From: Mycolicibacterium rhodesiae JS60
GTDB taxonomy: Bacteria; Actinomycetota; Actinomycetes; Mycobacteriales; Mycobacteriaceae
Direction: 5' to 3'
Length of the DNA stretch: 64,000 nucleotides
NCBI GenBank assembly: GCA_000230935.2
Contig: AGIQ01000009.1
Coordinates: 62,001 to 126,000, forward strand
Each line of letters begins with the position of its first letter. Position 1 is the first letter of the stretch. The position numbers and the translations under genes were made by a program. Shown in pieces: positions 53,424 through 62,206 of this stretch. The notes under the pieces are model-generated. The model worked only from the letters and a program-made list of their open reading frames with translations, was not told where the DNA came from and searched no databases.

Positions 53424-55075
53424 GCCTGCTGATCCCCTCTCTCAGAACGTGTTTCGCGCCTCTCAGGGCGGGCTTCGCGCGCTTCAACTCTGCCTTTGAC
53501 TGGTTCGGAGTTTGGTGGGGTTGTCAGGCGCAGCCGCTTTTCTTCGTAGAGCCGCTTGTCGTCCTCACCTCCACCGCCGCGCCCGGGCGCACCCATCATT
53601 GGCGGCATCATGCCGCCAATCGGTGCGCCGCCCATCCCGGTACCGGTACCGGTACCGGTACTGCTGAGCGTCGGGGCTCCAGTTCCCACTGTCGGTGCCG
53701 GGGCCGCAGCCGGTGCAGCTGCCGCCGACGCCGGGGCCGCGGCCAGTGCCCCGTCACCGCCGGAGGCAGGTTCGGTATCCCCGGGCTCGGAACCGCCACC
53801 ACCGCCACCGTCGCCGAGGTCCCCGAGGTCCCCGAGGCCGTTTCCCTCTCCCGAGGACGGGTCGGAGCCACCTGGCTGTCCGCCGGCGAGCCCCTGCAGT
53901 GCTGATGCGCCGCCTTGGGCCAGCCCGCTGACGAGCTGGGTACCGGTCTGCTGAACTTTGTCCGCGGCCCCGCTCAGAGCCCCGAGCAGGCCGCCAGCCG
54001 CACCGGCCACCACACCGAAGACTGTGGGCAGCAGGGTTTGCATGAGATCCCCGCCGCCGGTGGGGTCGCCCAGGGCATCAGCGGCCGGGGCCGCGCCAGC
54101 GTCACCAGTGCCTGGCTGGGAGCCGTCCTCGGTGCCCGGCGCTACACCGGGCTCACCCTGCCCCGACGCCCCCTGTGTTGTAGTGGTTGCGGCGCCCGGT
54201 TGCAGAGGCTCGGCTTGCACTTGCCCGCCGGCGGTGTAGGTGCTGTAGGTGTTGACCGCTTGCTGATGTGCCGCAGCAAGATCGGTCTGCAGTTTCGCCA
54301 CAACTGCGGCGTAGCGGCCACCATTGTTGGCGTTGGCGGCCGACGCAGAGCGCAGCCGTTGCTCCAGCTCGGTGAAATGCTGCGGGGTGGGGATGTTGGC
54401 GCGGGCTTGCCGAAAATTGTTGGCCTGCACCGTCGCATCCCGAGATAGCGCGCGCGACTGATCGGCGTGGCGGGTGTAGGTCGATTCCAGCGTGGCCAAG
54501 TGCGTGCTGGCCTGGTCGGCGGCCGCGGAGTCCCAATTCTGCTCACTGGTCCACCGCGCCGAGCGCACCGACTGCGCGGCAGAGTCAAGCTGGTCAGCGT
54601 GCGCGTTAAGTGCCTGTGCGGCTGACTCCAAGGCCTCGGTACCGGGGCCGCCATGCATGAGCGCGGCGATCTCCCTGCCAGAGGTTGGCTGCACCCCCGG
54701 CGTCGGGACGCGCGGAGCCACCAGCAGCGGAGGGGCGATTGATGGCCCATCGCTGGTCGGCACAGAGGCGGCGCGTCCCCGCGATCCGGCGGCCAGCGAG
54801 GCGGCGTTGACCCGTTCCTGGTCCTCGTAGGTGGTGGCGTTTCTGTTCATCCGGGCCGCCGCTTGCGCGGTCTTGTGATTAAGCGTCGCGGTGGCGTTGA
54901 GCAGCTCGCTGATCGAGGTGGACAGTGCCAATGCAACCTTCACCGACGTCGCGTCCGCCGCGCACGGCGTAACTACCGGCGGGGGCGCCGCCGCCGGGGA
55001 GCTGGCCCCGGACAGGCCAGCCCCGGCGCCGCGCACACCGTCGGGGTCGATGAACAGATTTGCGCTACTGGCCAT
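53420..55075 (-). CDS. PE-PPE/EspB-like ESX substrate with low-complexity tail
   Basis: 551 aa from ATG 55075. The PE-like hairpin ends with the export motif YEDQERVNAAS; the PPE-like domain (about 130-290) has NWDSAAADQA at the WxG turn; a Gly/Ser/Pro-rich tail follows, ending in a charged Arg/Glu stretch. Same architecture as the protein at 49.7-51.0 kb. It lies 14 bp after the small EspC-like gene, its likely export partner. Confidence 0.78.
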   Translation of the reverse strand: MASSANLFIDPDGVRGAGAGLSGASSPAAAPPPVVTPCAADATSVKVALALSTSISELLNATATLNHKTAQAAARMNRNATTYEDQERVNAASLAAGSRGRAASVPTSDGPSIAPPLLVAPRVPTPGVQPTSGREIAALMHGGPGTEALESAAQALNAHADQLDSAAQSVRSARWTSEQNWDSAAADQASTHLATLESTYTRHADQSRALSRDATVQANNFRQARANIPTPQHFTELEQRLRSASAANANNGGRYAAVVAKLQTDLAAAHQQAVNTYSTYTAGGQVQAEPLQPGAATTTTQGASGQGEPGVAPGTEDGSQPGTGDAGAAPAADALGDPTGGGDLMQTLLPTVFGVVAGAAGGLLGALSGAADKVQQTGTQLVSGLAQGGASALQGLAGGQPGGSDPSSGEGNGLGDLGDLGDGGGGGGSEPGDTEPASGGDGALAAAPASAAAAPAAAPAPTVGTGAPTLSSTGTGTGTGMGGAPIGGMMPPMMGAPGRGGGGEDDKRLYEEKRLRLTTPPNSEPVKGRVEAREARPERRETRSERGDQQA

Positions 55076-55089
55076 CAAACGAACCTGAT

Positions 55090-55395
55090 CTACGTTCTCA
55101 GCGTCTGCTGGTTCTCGTGCTCTTGATCGGCGTAGGTCTGCAGATCACGGCGGATGTGGTTGGCCACGGCCTGGGCGTTGGCGGCCAGGCGCCGGCCGAG
55201 GTCATGACGGGCAGCCAAGGTGGCGGCATAGGCCTCGCCGACTGTCGACGAGCCGATCTTGCCGAAGGCATGCCGGGCGGCCTCGATTGTGTCCGGGTCG
55301 GCGGCCATGCGCATGCCGGCGGCCTCGCTCTCGGTATCCCACCAGGAGGCGTGGTCCTCCCAAGCGTCGAAGTCCACCGTCAACCGGTTGGCCAT
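55090..55395 (-). CDS. EspC/WXG100-like small ESX protein
   Basis: 101 aa, two helices with a central turn (IGSSTVGEAYAA) and the type VII motif YADQE in the C-terminal tail, followed by HENQQTLRT. Expected to be exported as a dimer, perhaps with the EspB-like product encoded next. Begins at ATG 55395. Confidence 0.8.
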   Translation of the reverse strand: MANRLTVDFDAWEDHASWWDTESEAAGMRMAADPDTIEAARHAFGKIGSSTVGEAYAATLAARHDLGRRLAANAQAVANHIRRDLQTYADQEHENQQTLRT

Positions 55396-55463
55396 GGCGC
55401 AGTCCTTTCACTCAATGGGTCGTTTGCCCAGCGTAACTCCGGTGCGCGGTGGTTAGCGCGGCC

Positions 55464-55769
55464 TCAAAAATCCAAATATCGAGCCCGGTACGCCGCGATC
55501 TCGGACTCACTGGGATAGGTGTCGTCCGGGGGCATGTCGGCGCCGAGCTCGTTCATTCGTTGCCGCTGCGCGAAGCGGGCCCGCATCAGCGCCAGCCGGT
55601 GCAGGTGGATCAGCCGCTCGGACAGGGTGTCGGCCGACCAGGCGGCATTGACCTCGGGCTCGAGCTGCACCCGCACTACGCCACCACTGGCGTCCAGCTC
55701 CACCAGCAGCGCCCCGGTGCGTGACGTCTCGACGTAGGTTCGTTCCTGCGTCTCGGCTTCTGACTGCAT
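55464..55769 (-). CDS. Small YbaB-like ESX accessory protein
   Basis: 101 aa. TGALLVELDASGGVVRVQLE followed by a helix resembles the YbaB/EspL-like fold. It follows the 513-aa gene by 14 bp and precedes the EspC-like gene by about 70 bp on the same strand. Probably a specific chaperone or structural partner; function not established. Confidence 0.6.
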   Translation of the reverse strand: MQSEAETQERTYVETSRTGALLVELDASGGVVRVQLEPEVNAAWSADTLSERLIHLHRLALMRARFAQRQRMNELGADMPPDDTYPSESEIAAYRARYLDF

Positions 55770-55783
55770 CCTGCGGGGCTCCC

Positions 55784-57325
55784 CTATGCCGTGGGGTTAC
55801 CGGTCGGCGGTACCGAGGTAACCGAAGCTGATGCCGGGGTGCCGGTCGGTGGTGCCGGCACACTCGCCTGCGCCCCGCCACCAGCAGCCGGCGGTCCGGT
55901 CCAGCCTAAAAAGTCCGACGAGCTGGGCAGCGCCGAGACAGGTTTGAGCTGGCCATCAAGCCAAATCTTGCCATTGCCCAAGTACATCACCGCAGGCTTG
56001 GCGTCGAACTGGGCGTAATCGCCGGGGCGCAGGCTGTTGCGGTCGACCGGATTCATCACCGGCGAGCCCGCTGGGGGGATCTGATCCCCATACGCCGCGC
56101 TGACCGACTTGCCCTCCAGCACGGCTTTCATCGCGTCTGCGCGATGCGGATCGGCCGCGGTCACCGAGGTCCCATCGGGTAGCGAGACGGTGCGCTGCGG
56201 ATCAGCCGCCGGCGCCGCAGCCGGGGCCGCGGCCGCCGGGGTGTTGTTGGCCACCGGCTGTGCGGTGTTCGGATCCGCGGGGGCCTTGGCGTCGTCCTTG
56301 CCCTTGTCGTCGGTGAAGGAGTCTTCGGGCTTGTCCGCTTTCCGGTCACCCTTGGTATCGGAGAACTCATCGTCCGCGTTGGCCGGGTCCTGGCCGTTCT
56401 TGTCGGAGAACTGCGAGGCCAGCCCCGGCAGCGCCGACCCCAGCCCGCCCAAAGCCGGCCCCAGGGAATCCAGTGGAGACCCGCCACCACCGCCTAGGCC
56501 GCCGAGCATGCCGGGCAGCGCCGAGCCCAGTCCGGCCAGGGAGGTCAGCGGGTCCATTCCGCCCATTCCGCCCATACCCATCGGGCCCATGCCGGCCAGC
56601 GGATCGGTTAGAGGGTCAGTGCCTGCCCCAGCATCCGCCGCGGGCGGACTCGCCCCGGCATCGGCCGGCGGGGCTGCATCACCGCCACCGCCACCGCCCG
56701 AGGAGTCGCCGCCAGATCCGCCCTCGCCACCGGCCGAACCCTTATCTCCCTCACCAGACTTGGGACCATTGGTGCGGTACTCCTGGCCCAGGGCATCCAT
56801 GATGGCCGCCTGGGTCTTGGCGTCGACCTGCGCATCGCTGAGCACCTTTTGGATCTCGCCGAACTTCTGGTCCATGTACTTCTGGAACGCCATGACCGAG
56901 GCCGGGTCGCCCATCTCAGGTGCGATCTGCTTGGACTTGGCCTGGATGTCGGCCAGGATCGCGTTGACCTTGTCGCGGGCCTGCTGATTGGACTCGAAGA
57001 TCTGCTTGAGCAGAGCGGCGAGCTTGCCATCAGTGAGCGCGGCTCCGTCGACATGCTTGTTGTACTGATCGCCGGCATTGGCCGCACCATCGTTCAATCC
57101 GCCCGCGTTGTCGGCCGGCGGGGCCGGGGCCGGCGCGGGCGCAGCTGGCGGGCCGGCGGGTCCGTAGAGCGCAGTGTTGGTGCGCTGCAACGGCGTTTGC
57201 GTCGGCGGGTGGTTGTCATCGGCGAATACGTGGCCCACTGCGGTCACCACTTTGACTGCGTTCTCGACCGCAGGTTCGAGCAGGTCCACCACGATGTTGG
57301 GAAGACTCGGGAGCCCAAAAGTCAC
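55784..57325 (-). CDS. Large ESX-type protein with helical domain and acidic/glycine linker
   Basis: 513 aa. The N-terminal helix region (1-30) is followed by a Pro/Ala stretch, a helical domain (about 80-185, AALLKQIFESNQQARDKVNA), a Gly/Asp-rich linker and a C-terminal domain from about 385 (RTVSLPDGTSVTAADPHRAD, DFLGWTGPPAAGG). The helical domain recalls DUF4226-type proteins of ESX loci, by memory only. Likely exported. Confidence 0.65.
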   Translation of the reverse strand: MTFGLPSLPNIVVDLLEPAVENAVKVVTAVGHVFADDNHPPTQTPLQRTNTALYGPAGPPAAPAPAPAPPADNAGGLNDGAANAGDQYNKHVDGAALTDGKLAALLKQIFESNQQARDKVNAILADIQAKSKQIAPEMGDPASVMAFQKYMDQKFGEIQKVLSDAQVDAKTQAAIMDALGQEYRTNGPKSGEGDKGSAGGEGGSGGDSSGGGGGGDAAPPADAGASPPAADAGAGTDPLTDPLAGMGPMGMGGMGGMDPLTSLAGLGSALPGMLGGLGGGGGSPLDSLGPALGGLGSALPGLASQFSDKNGQDPANADDEFSDTKGDRKADKPEDSFTDDKGKDDAKAPADPNTAQPVANNTPAAAAPAAAPAADPQRTVSLPDGTSVTAADPHRADAMKAVLEGKSVSAAYGDQIPPAGSPVMNPVDRNSLRPGDYAQFDAKPAVMYLGNGKIWLDGQLKPVSALPSSSDFLGWTGPPAAGGGAQASVPAPPTGTPASASVTSVPPTGNPTA

Positions 57326-57362
57326 GAGCGGACGTCCTCTCTGTTGACCACGTCGTTGCTGT

Positions 57363-58238
57363 TTACGACGCTAAGCCTGCATAACCCTCGATAGCTACGG
57401 GCATAGGAACTAATTCGGGGCGTTCGCGCACCACCTCAGTGGCGGTGTGACGGAGCCGGGCAATGACATCGTGGTGGCCGACGCCGACCTCTTCTGCGAT
57501 GGCGCGCAGCGGCATCTGCGGGCGTACCTCGAACAGTCGCCACAGCGCCTGGCTCAGGGTGTTCTCGGAGTGGTTGGTCAACCGGCCCCGGCAGTGAATC
57601 TCGCGGGCCAGAGCCACCCACCGCTGGCCTCGGTCCTGAAGAGTTTGCTCCCTCACATCGTTTGGGCGTCGCGGCTGTGATGCGGCTACCTGCGGTCGAG
57701 AAGGATTGAACCGCCACAAGATTTGCACCGCGTGGGTACTGCCCAAGATCCCCGCGGGCGGCACACACGCCACGGCGAACGCCAGGGCGGTCGGCAGCGG
57801 CGCTGTCGCCGGCAGGATCGCGTGCAAGGCGTTGCCGCCGATGCTCACCAGCGCTCCGACGCCCAGCATCGCCCAAAAGAACTGCCTGTTCTTGCGCTGA
57901 TCCGGGTACGCGGCTGTGGCCAGGATGCCCATCGTCGCCAAAACGATTGCGCCATCGACGATTCCGGGCCACAGATACGGAAGCCAGCCCGCCCAGCTGC
58001 CGGTACGGCGCGCGAGATCGCTCAGCGCGGCAAACGACAGAATGAAGCTGGAGACCGCGATCGCCGCGGTGATGGCCACTGCGACTGCCCTGCTCGCCCG
58101 GACGAGCGGAGGAACCTCGCCGTGAGCGCTGTGATCGGCCTCCGGCGGTTCAAGCCACGCCATTTCGTCGCCCAGCACGGGGTTGAGGCCAGGGTGTTCC
58201 CCGTCGATGAACGTCGCCAGGTTGTCCACTGCAGTCAT
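57363..58238 (-). CDS. DUF2637-type plasmid membrane protein
   Basis: 291 aa. Four membrane segments between about 48 and 165, with the family text LWPGIVDGAIVLATMGI, then a cytoplasmic part with a helix-turn-helix-like region (MPLRAIAEEVGVGHHDVIAR). Such SpdA-like proteins are common on actinobacterial conjugative plasmids and are tied to plasmid spread. Its ATG overlaps the stop of the small gene upstream (ATGA). Confidence 0.82.
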   Translation of the reverse strand: MTAVDNLATFIDGEHPGLNPVLGDEMAWLEPPEADHSAHGEVPPLVRASRAVAVAITAAIAVSSFILSFAALSDLARRTGSWAGWLPYLWPGIVDGAIVLATMGILATAAYPDQRKNRQFFWAMLGVGALVSIGGNALHAILPATAPLPTALAFAVACVPPAGILGSTHAVQILWRFNPSRPQVAASQPRRPNDVREQTLQDRGQRWVALAREIHCRGRLTNHSENTLSQALWRLFEVRPQMPLRAIAEEVGVGHHDVIARLRHTATEVVRERPELVPMPVAIEGYAGLAS

Positions 58239-58438
58239 GCATCGCCGCTTTCAGGAAGGTGCGCCCAGTAACGGAAGTCGTATCGGATGAGTGAGCCGAG
58301 GCCGCCGATGTCGCTAGTGGCGTCGCCGGACGGGGTGTGACTGATGTCCATCCAACATCGCCGGGCGGCGCAATAGCGACGCGCCAAGAATTCTGGTGGC
58401 TGCTTTGTCGGCCGGCGCGCGTTGTGTTCGGCTGCCAA
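58235..58438 (-). CDS. Small hypothetical protein coupled to the DUF2637 gene
   Basis: 67 aa. It has two Cys in RRYCAARRCWMDI and an acidic end. Overlap of its TGA with the next ATG supports translation. No family recognised. First gene of the minus-strand run. Confidence 0.5.
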   Translation of the reverse strand: MAAEHNARRPTKQPPEFLARRYCAARRCWMDISHTPSGDATSDIGGLGSLIRYDFRYWAHLPESGDA

Positions 58439-58544
58439 GGTTGAGTTCTAGGGGCGGCGCGTCACCACGGCAGACCGTGACATCCTGTTAGCGCTGCAGC
58501 TGGAGGCACTGTTGCCAAATATCTGGGTGTGACCAGGCGTGTCT

Positions 58545-58561
58545 GGTCGGTTAAACCGACC
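58545..58561. promoter_or_regulatory. Palindrome shared with the RHH gene promoter
   Basis: GGTCGGTTAAACCGACC matches TGTCGGATAAACCGACA (61206-61222) at 14 of 17 positions. Two copies flank the rep gene, one before rep and one before the small RHH-like gene. A shared operator is inferred. Confidence 0.6.
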
Positions 58562-58668
58562 ACTCCATGACAAACTCGGCTGCAACACGAGAACCAGGAG
58601 GCACATCTACCCCGTTGCGACATACCCTGCGTGGCGACGTCAGGCAGGAGCGCGTGGTCCCTGAAAGA

Positions 58669-58696
58669 CGAAATCCCCGCCTTAGCGGGGATTTCG
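58669..58696. terminator. Perfect 12-bp hairpin upstream of rep
   Basis: Two perfect 12-base arms with a CTTA loop. No U-run follows on either strand. It may stop transcription into rep, shape a regulatory RNA, or be part of the origin. Confidence 0.45.
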
Positions 58697-58918
58697 CAGA
58701 TCCGAACCGAAGCGCCAACTTCGGTTCACAAGCGACCACTACAACCGAATTCTCCGAGACCGATTTTGGGGCCAGCAACTCGCCCGTATAGGCAAAGTAG
58801 CTGGCTCCAGGATAAGGGACACCCTTGTGAGCCGCAATAGCGCAGTGCAACCTGCGCCCGTAGAAGGCTGCCGTCACCCCAAAAGTACTGCCCGCCAGGC
58901 TACTCGGGCGGGGCGACT

Positions 58919-60871
58919 ATGACAGCGGCAGCCCACGACGAGGCGCCCAAACCGTCGACCGCGCCGTCACCTGAACTGGTGTGGAAACGCCTCGCACCTC
59001 TGGTCGCCGCCCCCGGACGATCACGGATGAGGCTGTGCAGCAGCGTAACTGGGAAGTTCAGCGACACCTCCAAGCGCACCGACCGGCTCCCGACACGCCC
59101 GGCCGCGGTGTACCTCTACAGCCACCGCCGCACCCAGATGCTCTGGCTCGACTTCGACGCAAAGCGCCATGGACGCGCTGCCGTGGATGCTGACATGGCC
59201 GCCGCAACCTCATGGTTGACCCAATGTGGTGGCGAGGTCATCGCAGACCGTTCCACCAGTGGCGGCGGGCACCTGCTGTGTCCGCTCGCCATTGGGACCT
59301 CAGCGTCACATGACGAAATTGTGCCTCTGGTCCGCCTGCTAGCCGCCCGGTTGCCCACCCTCGACATCACGCCCAACACGAACCCCGAGACCGGGTGCAT
59401 GACCCCACCAGGAAGTCCCTGCCGCGAAGGTGGCTACCGGCGGCTCGTCGGCACCCTCGATGACGCCGTCGCAATCATGACCACGCGGTCAGAGCCAGAC
59501 CTGCTCCCCCGACTCTGCATGCTGCTCGGCGTTTTCAAGGCCCGCGTTCAGGCTCCGCGCACGGCCTCCCCTAACCAAGCCGGCGACCGCAGCCCCTATC
59601 TCTATGGCAGCGGTGATACCCAGACCATCGCGGCCCCCTACCTCCGAGGCGACCCACTGCCGCCCGACGTCGATGCCTACGCCACCCATGCAGCCATCGC
59701 CGCCACACGGCCGACCTGGCAGTCCAATCACGAAGCCCGTATGTCGGTCGTCACACAGGCCATAGCCCGCGGCCACAGCCTGGCCAGCTTGCGGGCCATG
59801 ATCGCCCCCGGAGGGCCGTGGGAACAGGGACTTGGAACTGCCTACCGGCGGTATCAGCATCGGTCCGAGGACGCCCTGGCCCGAGACGTCAACAAAGCCA
59901 CCAGTTGGCTCATCGACAATGTCCTAAAATCCTCTCCCCCGCGGCACAAGAGTAAGTACTCACCGGGGGGGCACAAGGGGTACCGGGGGCCCGAGCCTTT
60001 GCGGGCGTGGCTAGCAAACGCCCTCGCCTGGGCGGATGGAGAATTCGCTGGACGGCGGTACCGCTGGACCGTGCACTGCGTGCTGCAAGCGGTAGCGTTC
60101 TATGCCCTGGTGGCTGGTGAGCAGCGTTCAGGTACGTGGTTGATCGGCGTCGGGGGGCGGACGTTATCGCTGTCTGCGGGGCTGCTGAGCGAGGACTGCA
60201 TTTGGCGGGTGCTGGCGGACTTGAGGGAACGACCGGGATCGCCGCTCATTCTGGTCCGACAACACGTCGGAACCGAACCGGACGTTTACGCGCTGACCAG
60301 TCAGAACCTAGTCTCTAGGACACAGAATAGAGCTGAACGGGTCAGAGTTGAACCGGTGCACGATGCCTGGATCGTGTTAGGCCACCATCTTCGCCGGATC
60401 TACGAACTGGTCGTTTACCACGGTCTGACCGCGCGAGCGGACTTGTACGCCGCGGCGGCACTTCCCCGCGCCACCGCCGACAGCATGATCGCTGAGCTCC
60501 AGATCGCGGGCCTGATCACGACGCCAGGCAGAGGGATCGTGGGGCCCGGAAGTGCGTCACTTGATGAGATCGCGGTCCGGCACCAACTACACCAGACACG
60601 TGACGAACGGCTCGCAAAGCACCGGGAGGAAAGGGCTGCCTGGCGGAGCTGGCTCGACGAGCGCGAGCGCCAGCACGCCGTGGGTCAGCACGCGGAACCC
60701 TTGGGCATGACGTCGGAAACGCCGAACGTGGCGGTGGACGACGTTGAGCATTCGGCCTGGCTGGAAGCGGTGATGGCCACTGGCCCACCAGATCACGAGG
60801 CTGGAAGCGATGAGCTTGGCGCGATCGAGCTCATCGCCGAACTGCTCGGCGGGCGAATCCTGGCCGCGTAG
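58919..60871 (+). CDS. Primase-like plasmid replication protein
   Basis: 650 aa. The N-terminal part carries an archaeo-eukaryotic primase-like core: D78-x-D80 in LWLDFDAKRHG and H118 in RSTSGGGHLL. The middle (about 250-340) resembles primase C-terminal regions, and the C-terminal part has winged-helix-like text (ATADSMIAELQIAGLITTPG) and an acidic tail. No helicase Walker motif is seen. Such proteins initiate replication of actinobacterial plasmids; naming it Rep is inference from domain and context. Confidence 0.7.
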   Translation: MTAAAHDEAPKPSTAPSPELVWKRLAPLVAAPGRSRMRLCSSVTGKFSDTSKRTDRLPTRPAAVYLYSHRRTQMLWLDFDAKRHGRAAVDADMAAATSWLTQCGGEVIADRSTSGGGHLLCPLAIGTSASHDEIVPLVRLLAARLPTLDITPNTNPETGCMTPPGSPCREGGYRRLVGTLDDAVAIMTTRSEPDLLPRLCMLLGVFKARVQAPRTASPNQAGDRSPYLYGSGDTQTIAAPYLRGDPLPPDVDAYATHAAIAATRPTWQSNHEARMSVVTQAIARGHSLASLRAMIAPGGPWEQGLGTAYRRYQHRSEDALARDVNKATSWLIDNVLKSSPPRHKSKYSPGGHKGYRGPEPLRAWLANALAWADGEFAGRRYRWTVHCVLQAVAFYALVAGEQRSGTWLIGVGGRTLSLSAGLLSEDCIWRVLADLRERPGSPLILVRQHVGTEPDVYALTSQNLVSRTQNRAERVRVEPVHDAWIVLGHHLRRIYELVVYHGLTARADLYAAAALPRATADSMIAELQIAGLITTPGRGIVGPGSASLDEIAVRHQLHQTRDERLAKHREERAAWRSWLDERERQHAVGQHAEPLGMTSETPNVAVDDVEHSAWLEAVMATGPPDHEAGSDELGAIELIAELLGGRILAA

Positions 60872-60880
60872 CCGTGAGGC

Positions 60881-61144
60881 TTAGGATGCTCGCGCTTGCG
60901 GCACCAAGTCGTGCCGATCGGCTTCCTGGCAATAGGCGTGTGCCTGGGCGATGAGCTCGTTGATCGCTGGCGCGATCAGCTCGGCGATCGACGTGCCGGT
61001 TTCGTCTGCGAACTGCCTCAAAGCCTTATGGTCAGCCTCGCTGACCCGACGTGCCACCATCTTTTCCTTTGCACGGACCTCCCGACTGCGCCAGTCGGGG
61101 CGGCGCCTGCGCGCAGGGGTGACCTGTGCCGTGTTTTCCGCCAT
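60881..61144 (-). CDS. Small ribbon-helix-helix-like DNA-binding protein
   Basis: 87 aa from ATG 61144, chosen for the GAGGGAG site upstream. A basic N-terminus (ARRRRPDWRSREVRAKEK) leads into a strand-helix-helix pattern (VARRVSEADHKALRQFADET, then GTSIAELIAPAINELIAQ). Convergent with rep, 9 bp apart. The palindrome at 61206-61222 in its promoter recurs before rep, so it may be a copy-number regulator. Confidence 0.65.
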   Translation of the reverse strand: MAENTAQVTPARRRRPDWRSREVRAKEKMVARRVSEADHKALRQFADETGTSIAELIAPAINELIAQAHAYCQEADRHDLVPQARAS

Positions 61145-61205
61145 ACGTCTGCTCCCTCGCCTGCCATCGTGTCGCCGCTGATCCGCACTGAAAGGCGTCT
61201 CCATA

Positions 61206-61222
61206 TGTCGGATAAACCGACA
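61206..61222. promoter_or_regulatory. Palindrome upstream of the RHH-like gene
   Basis: TGTCGGATAAACCGACA, about 62 bp before the RHH-like start codon. See the matching site at 58545-58561. TACAGT on the minus strand just beyond it could be a -10 element. Confidence 0.6.
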
Positions 61223-61290
61223 TTGACACTGTAGCGGCAGCCGGATCTGCAAGCAGGGAGCCAGGGCGGCGTGTCGGGCGCCGATCTGGT

Positions 61291-61305
61291 GCTGGATAAT
61301 CCAGC
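61291..61305. promoter_or_regulatory. Palindrome upstream of the HTH/coiled-coil gene
   Basis: GCTGGATAATCCAGC is a perfect 7-1-7 inverted repeat about 20 bp upstream of the -35-like element of the next gene. It is a candidate operator for that gene's DNA-binding product. Confidence 0.4.
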
Positions 61306-61324
61306 AAAATCGCATTTCAGAGAC

Positions 61325-61353
61325 TTATCACCTGTCGGTGGTAGCGGTATAGT
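61325..61353 (+). promoter_or_regulatory. Promoter of the HTH/coiled-coil gene
   Basis: TTATCA (61325-61330) and TATAGT (61348-61353) with a 17-bp spacer fit a SigA-type promoter; transcription would begin near 61360, about 37 bp before the start codon. Confidence 0.5.
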
Positions 61354-61396
61354 GAAGGCCCGCAAGACGCATCGGGCCAGGTGAAGGGGGAGCTGC

Positions 61397-61978
61397 GTGA
61401 GCTCGTCACCTCCACCTCAGCCGGGACGGCCGACCGTCTCATTGGCGCAAGCGGCGAAACTGCTCGGAAAAGACTGGCGGACCGTTAAACGGCTGGTCGA
61501 AAACGGCGACCTCGATGGCGGCGCAACGCTCGAGGGCAAACGGCCGACGTACTACGTCTACGCCGATCAACTGCTATCCGCCGCTGCTCTGCCGGCGTCT
61601 CAGGATGCGAGCAGTCTGCTGGACACCATCGCAGGGCTCCACCAAGAGCTCGAGCAGTCCCGTGCCGCAGAAGCGCACGCCCGCGAGAGTGAAGCACGGG
61701 CACGGGCCGCCGCCGCCGCGACAGAAGAAACCAACCGCCTTCTGCAGGCAAACCAGGCAATCCTGCTCGGCGCCGTACAGGAGTTCCAGCACGCGAGCGA
61801 CGCCGCGGCCGCTCTCGTCGATGACTACCGTGCGCTGACCGACCGACACTGGTCGATGGCCGGGCAATATCGAGACGCGGCGACGGGTTTCGCGAAAGCT
61901 GCCGATAACTACCAAGACATCCTGGGGCGACTTCTCACTCCCGACGACGCCAGCTCCCTGACCCAGCCCAACGATTAG
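61397..61978 (+). CDS. Helix-turn-helix protein with long coiled coil
   Basis: 193 aa. An N-terminal excisionase/MerR-like helix-turn-helix (about 12-60, TVSLAQAAKLLGKDWRTVKR) is followed by an Ala/Glu-rich coiled coil (about 75-125) and a helical end. GTG start with GGGGGAG upstream. This architecture fits plasmid segregation or replication accessory proteins; in this place it may work with ParA or Rep. Function not established. Confidence 0.65.
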   Translation: MSSSPPPQPGRPTVSLAQAAKLLGKDWRTVKRLVENGDLDGGATLEGKRPTYYVYADQLLSAAALPASQDASSLLDTIAGLHQELEQSRAAEAHARESEARARAAAAATEETNRLLQANQAILLGAVQEFQHASDAAAALVDDYRALTDRHWSMAGQYRDAATGFAKAADNYQDILGRLLTPDDASSLTQPND

Positions 61979-62170
61979 GTTGGGGGCCCGCCGGCTCCCC
62001 CAGGTTTGGCGGTCAGGGGCCGATCTCGCCGCCCGGACGCCGCCCAAGTCGGCGGTAGACGATGAGCGTGACGTGCAAAAACCGCCCAGCTGGCCCGTGG
62101 GGGCGCGAAACCGCGGAGATGCGTGTGGGCCACGCGGCGAAGGCGTCGGATCAGCCCAGGAGCACGGTGG

Positions 62171-62206
62171 GCGCCTCTGAGTCGATGCGCGCCAGAGGCG
62201 CATCGA
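62171..62206. repeat. Two overlapping, mutually exclusive hairpins
   Basis: GCGCCTCTG (62171-62179) pairs with CAGAGGCGC (62193-62201); TCGATGCGC (62182-62190) pairs with GCGCATCGA (62198-62206). The right arms share 62198-62201, so only one can form fully. It lies about 190 bp after the HTH/coiled-coil gene. Confidence 0.5.

Larger units (their letters stand above)
58439..58918. other. Non-coding region upstream of rep with hairpins
   Basis: 480 bp without a gene between divergent genes. It holds the palindrome GGTCGGTTAAACCGACC (58545-58561) and a perfect 12-bp hairpin CGAAATCCCCGC-CTTA-GCGGGGATTTCG (58669-58696). Its place directly before the replication gene makes it a candidate for promoter, copy-control and origin functions. 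Confidence 0.5.

Noticed and set aside
53640..53663. Tandem GGTACC repeats in the minus-strand gene at 53.4 kb as a regulatory repeat
   Set aside because: They are in-frame codons of a Gly/Thr repeat in the low-complexity tail of the ESX-type protein.
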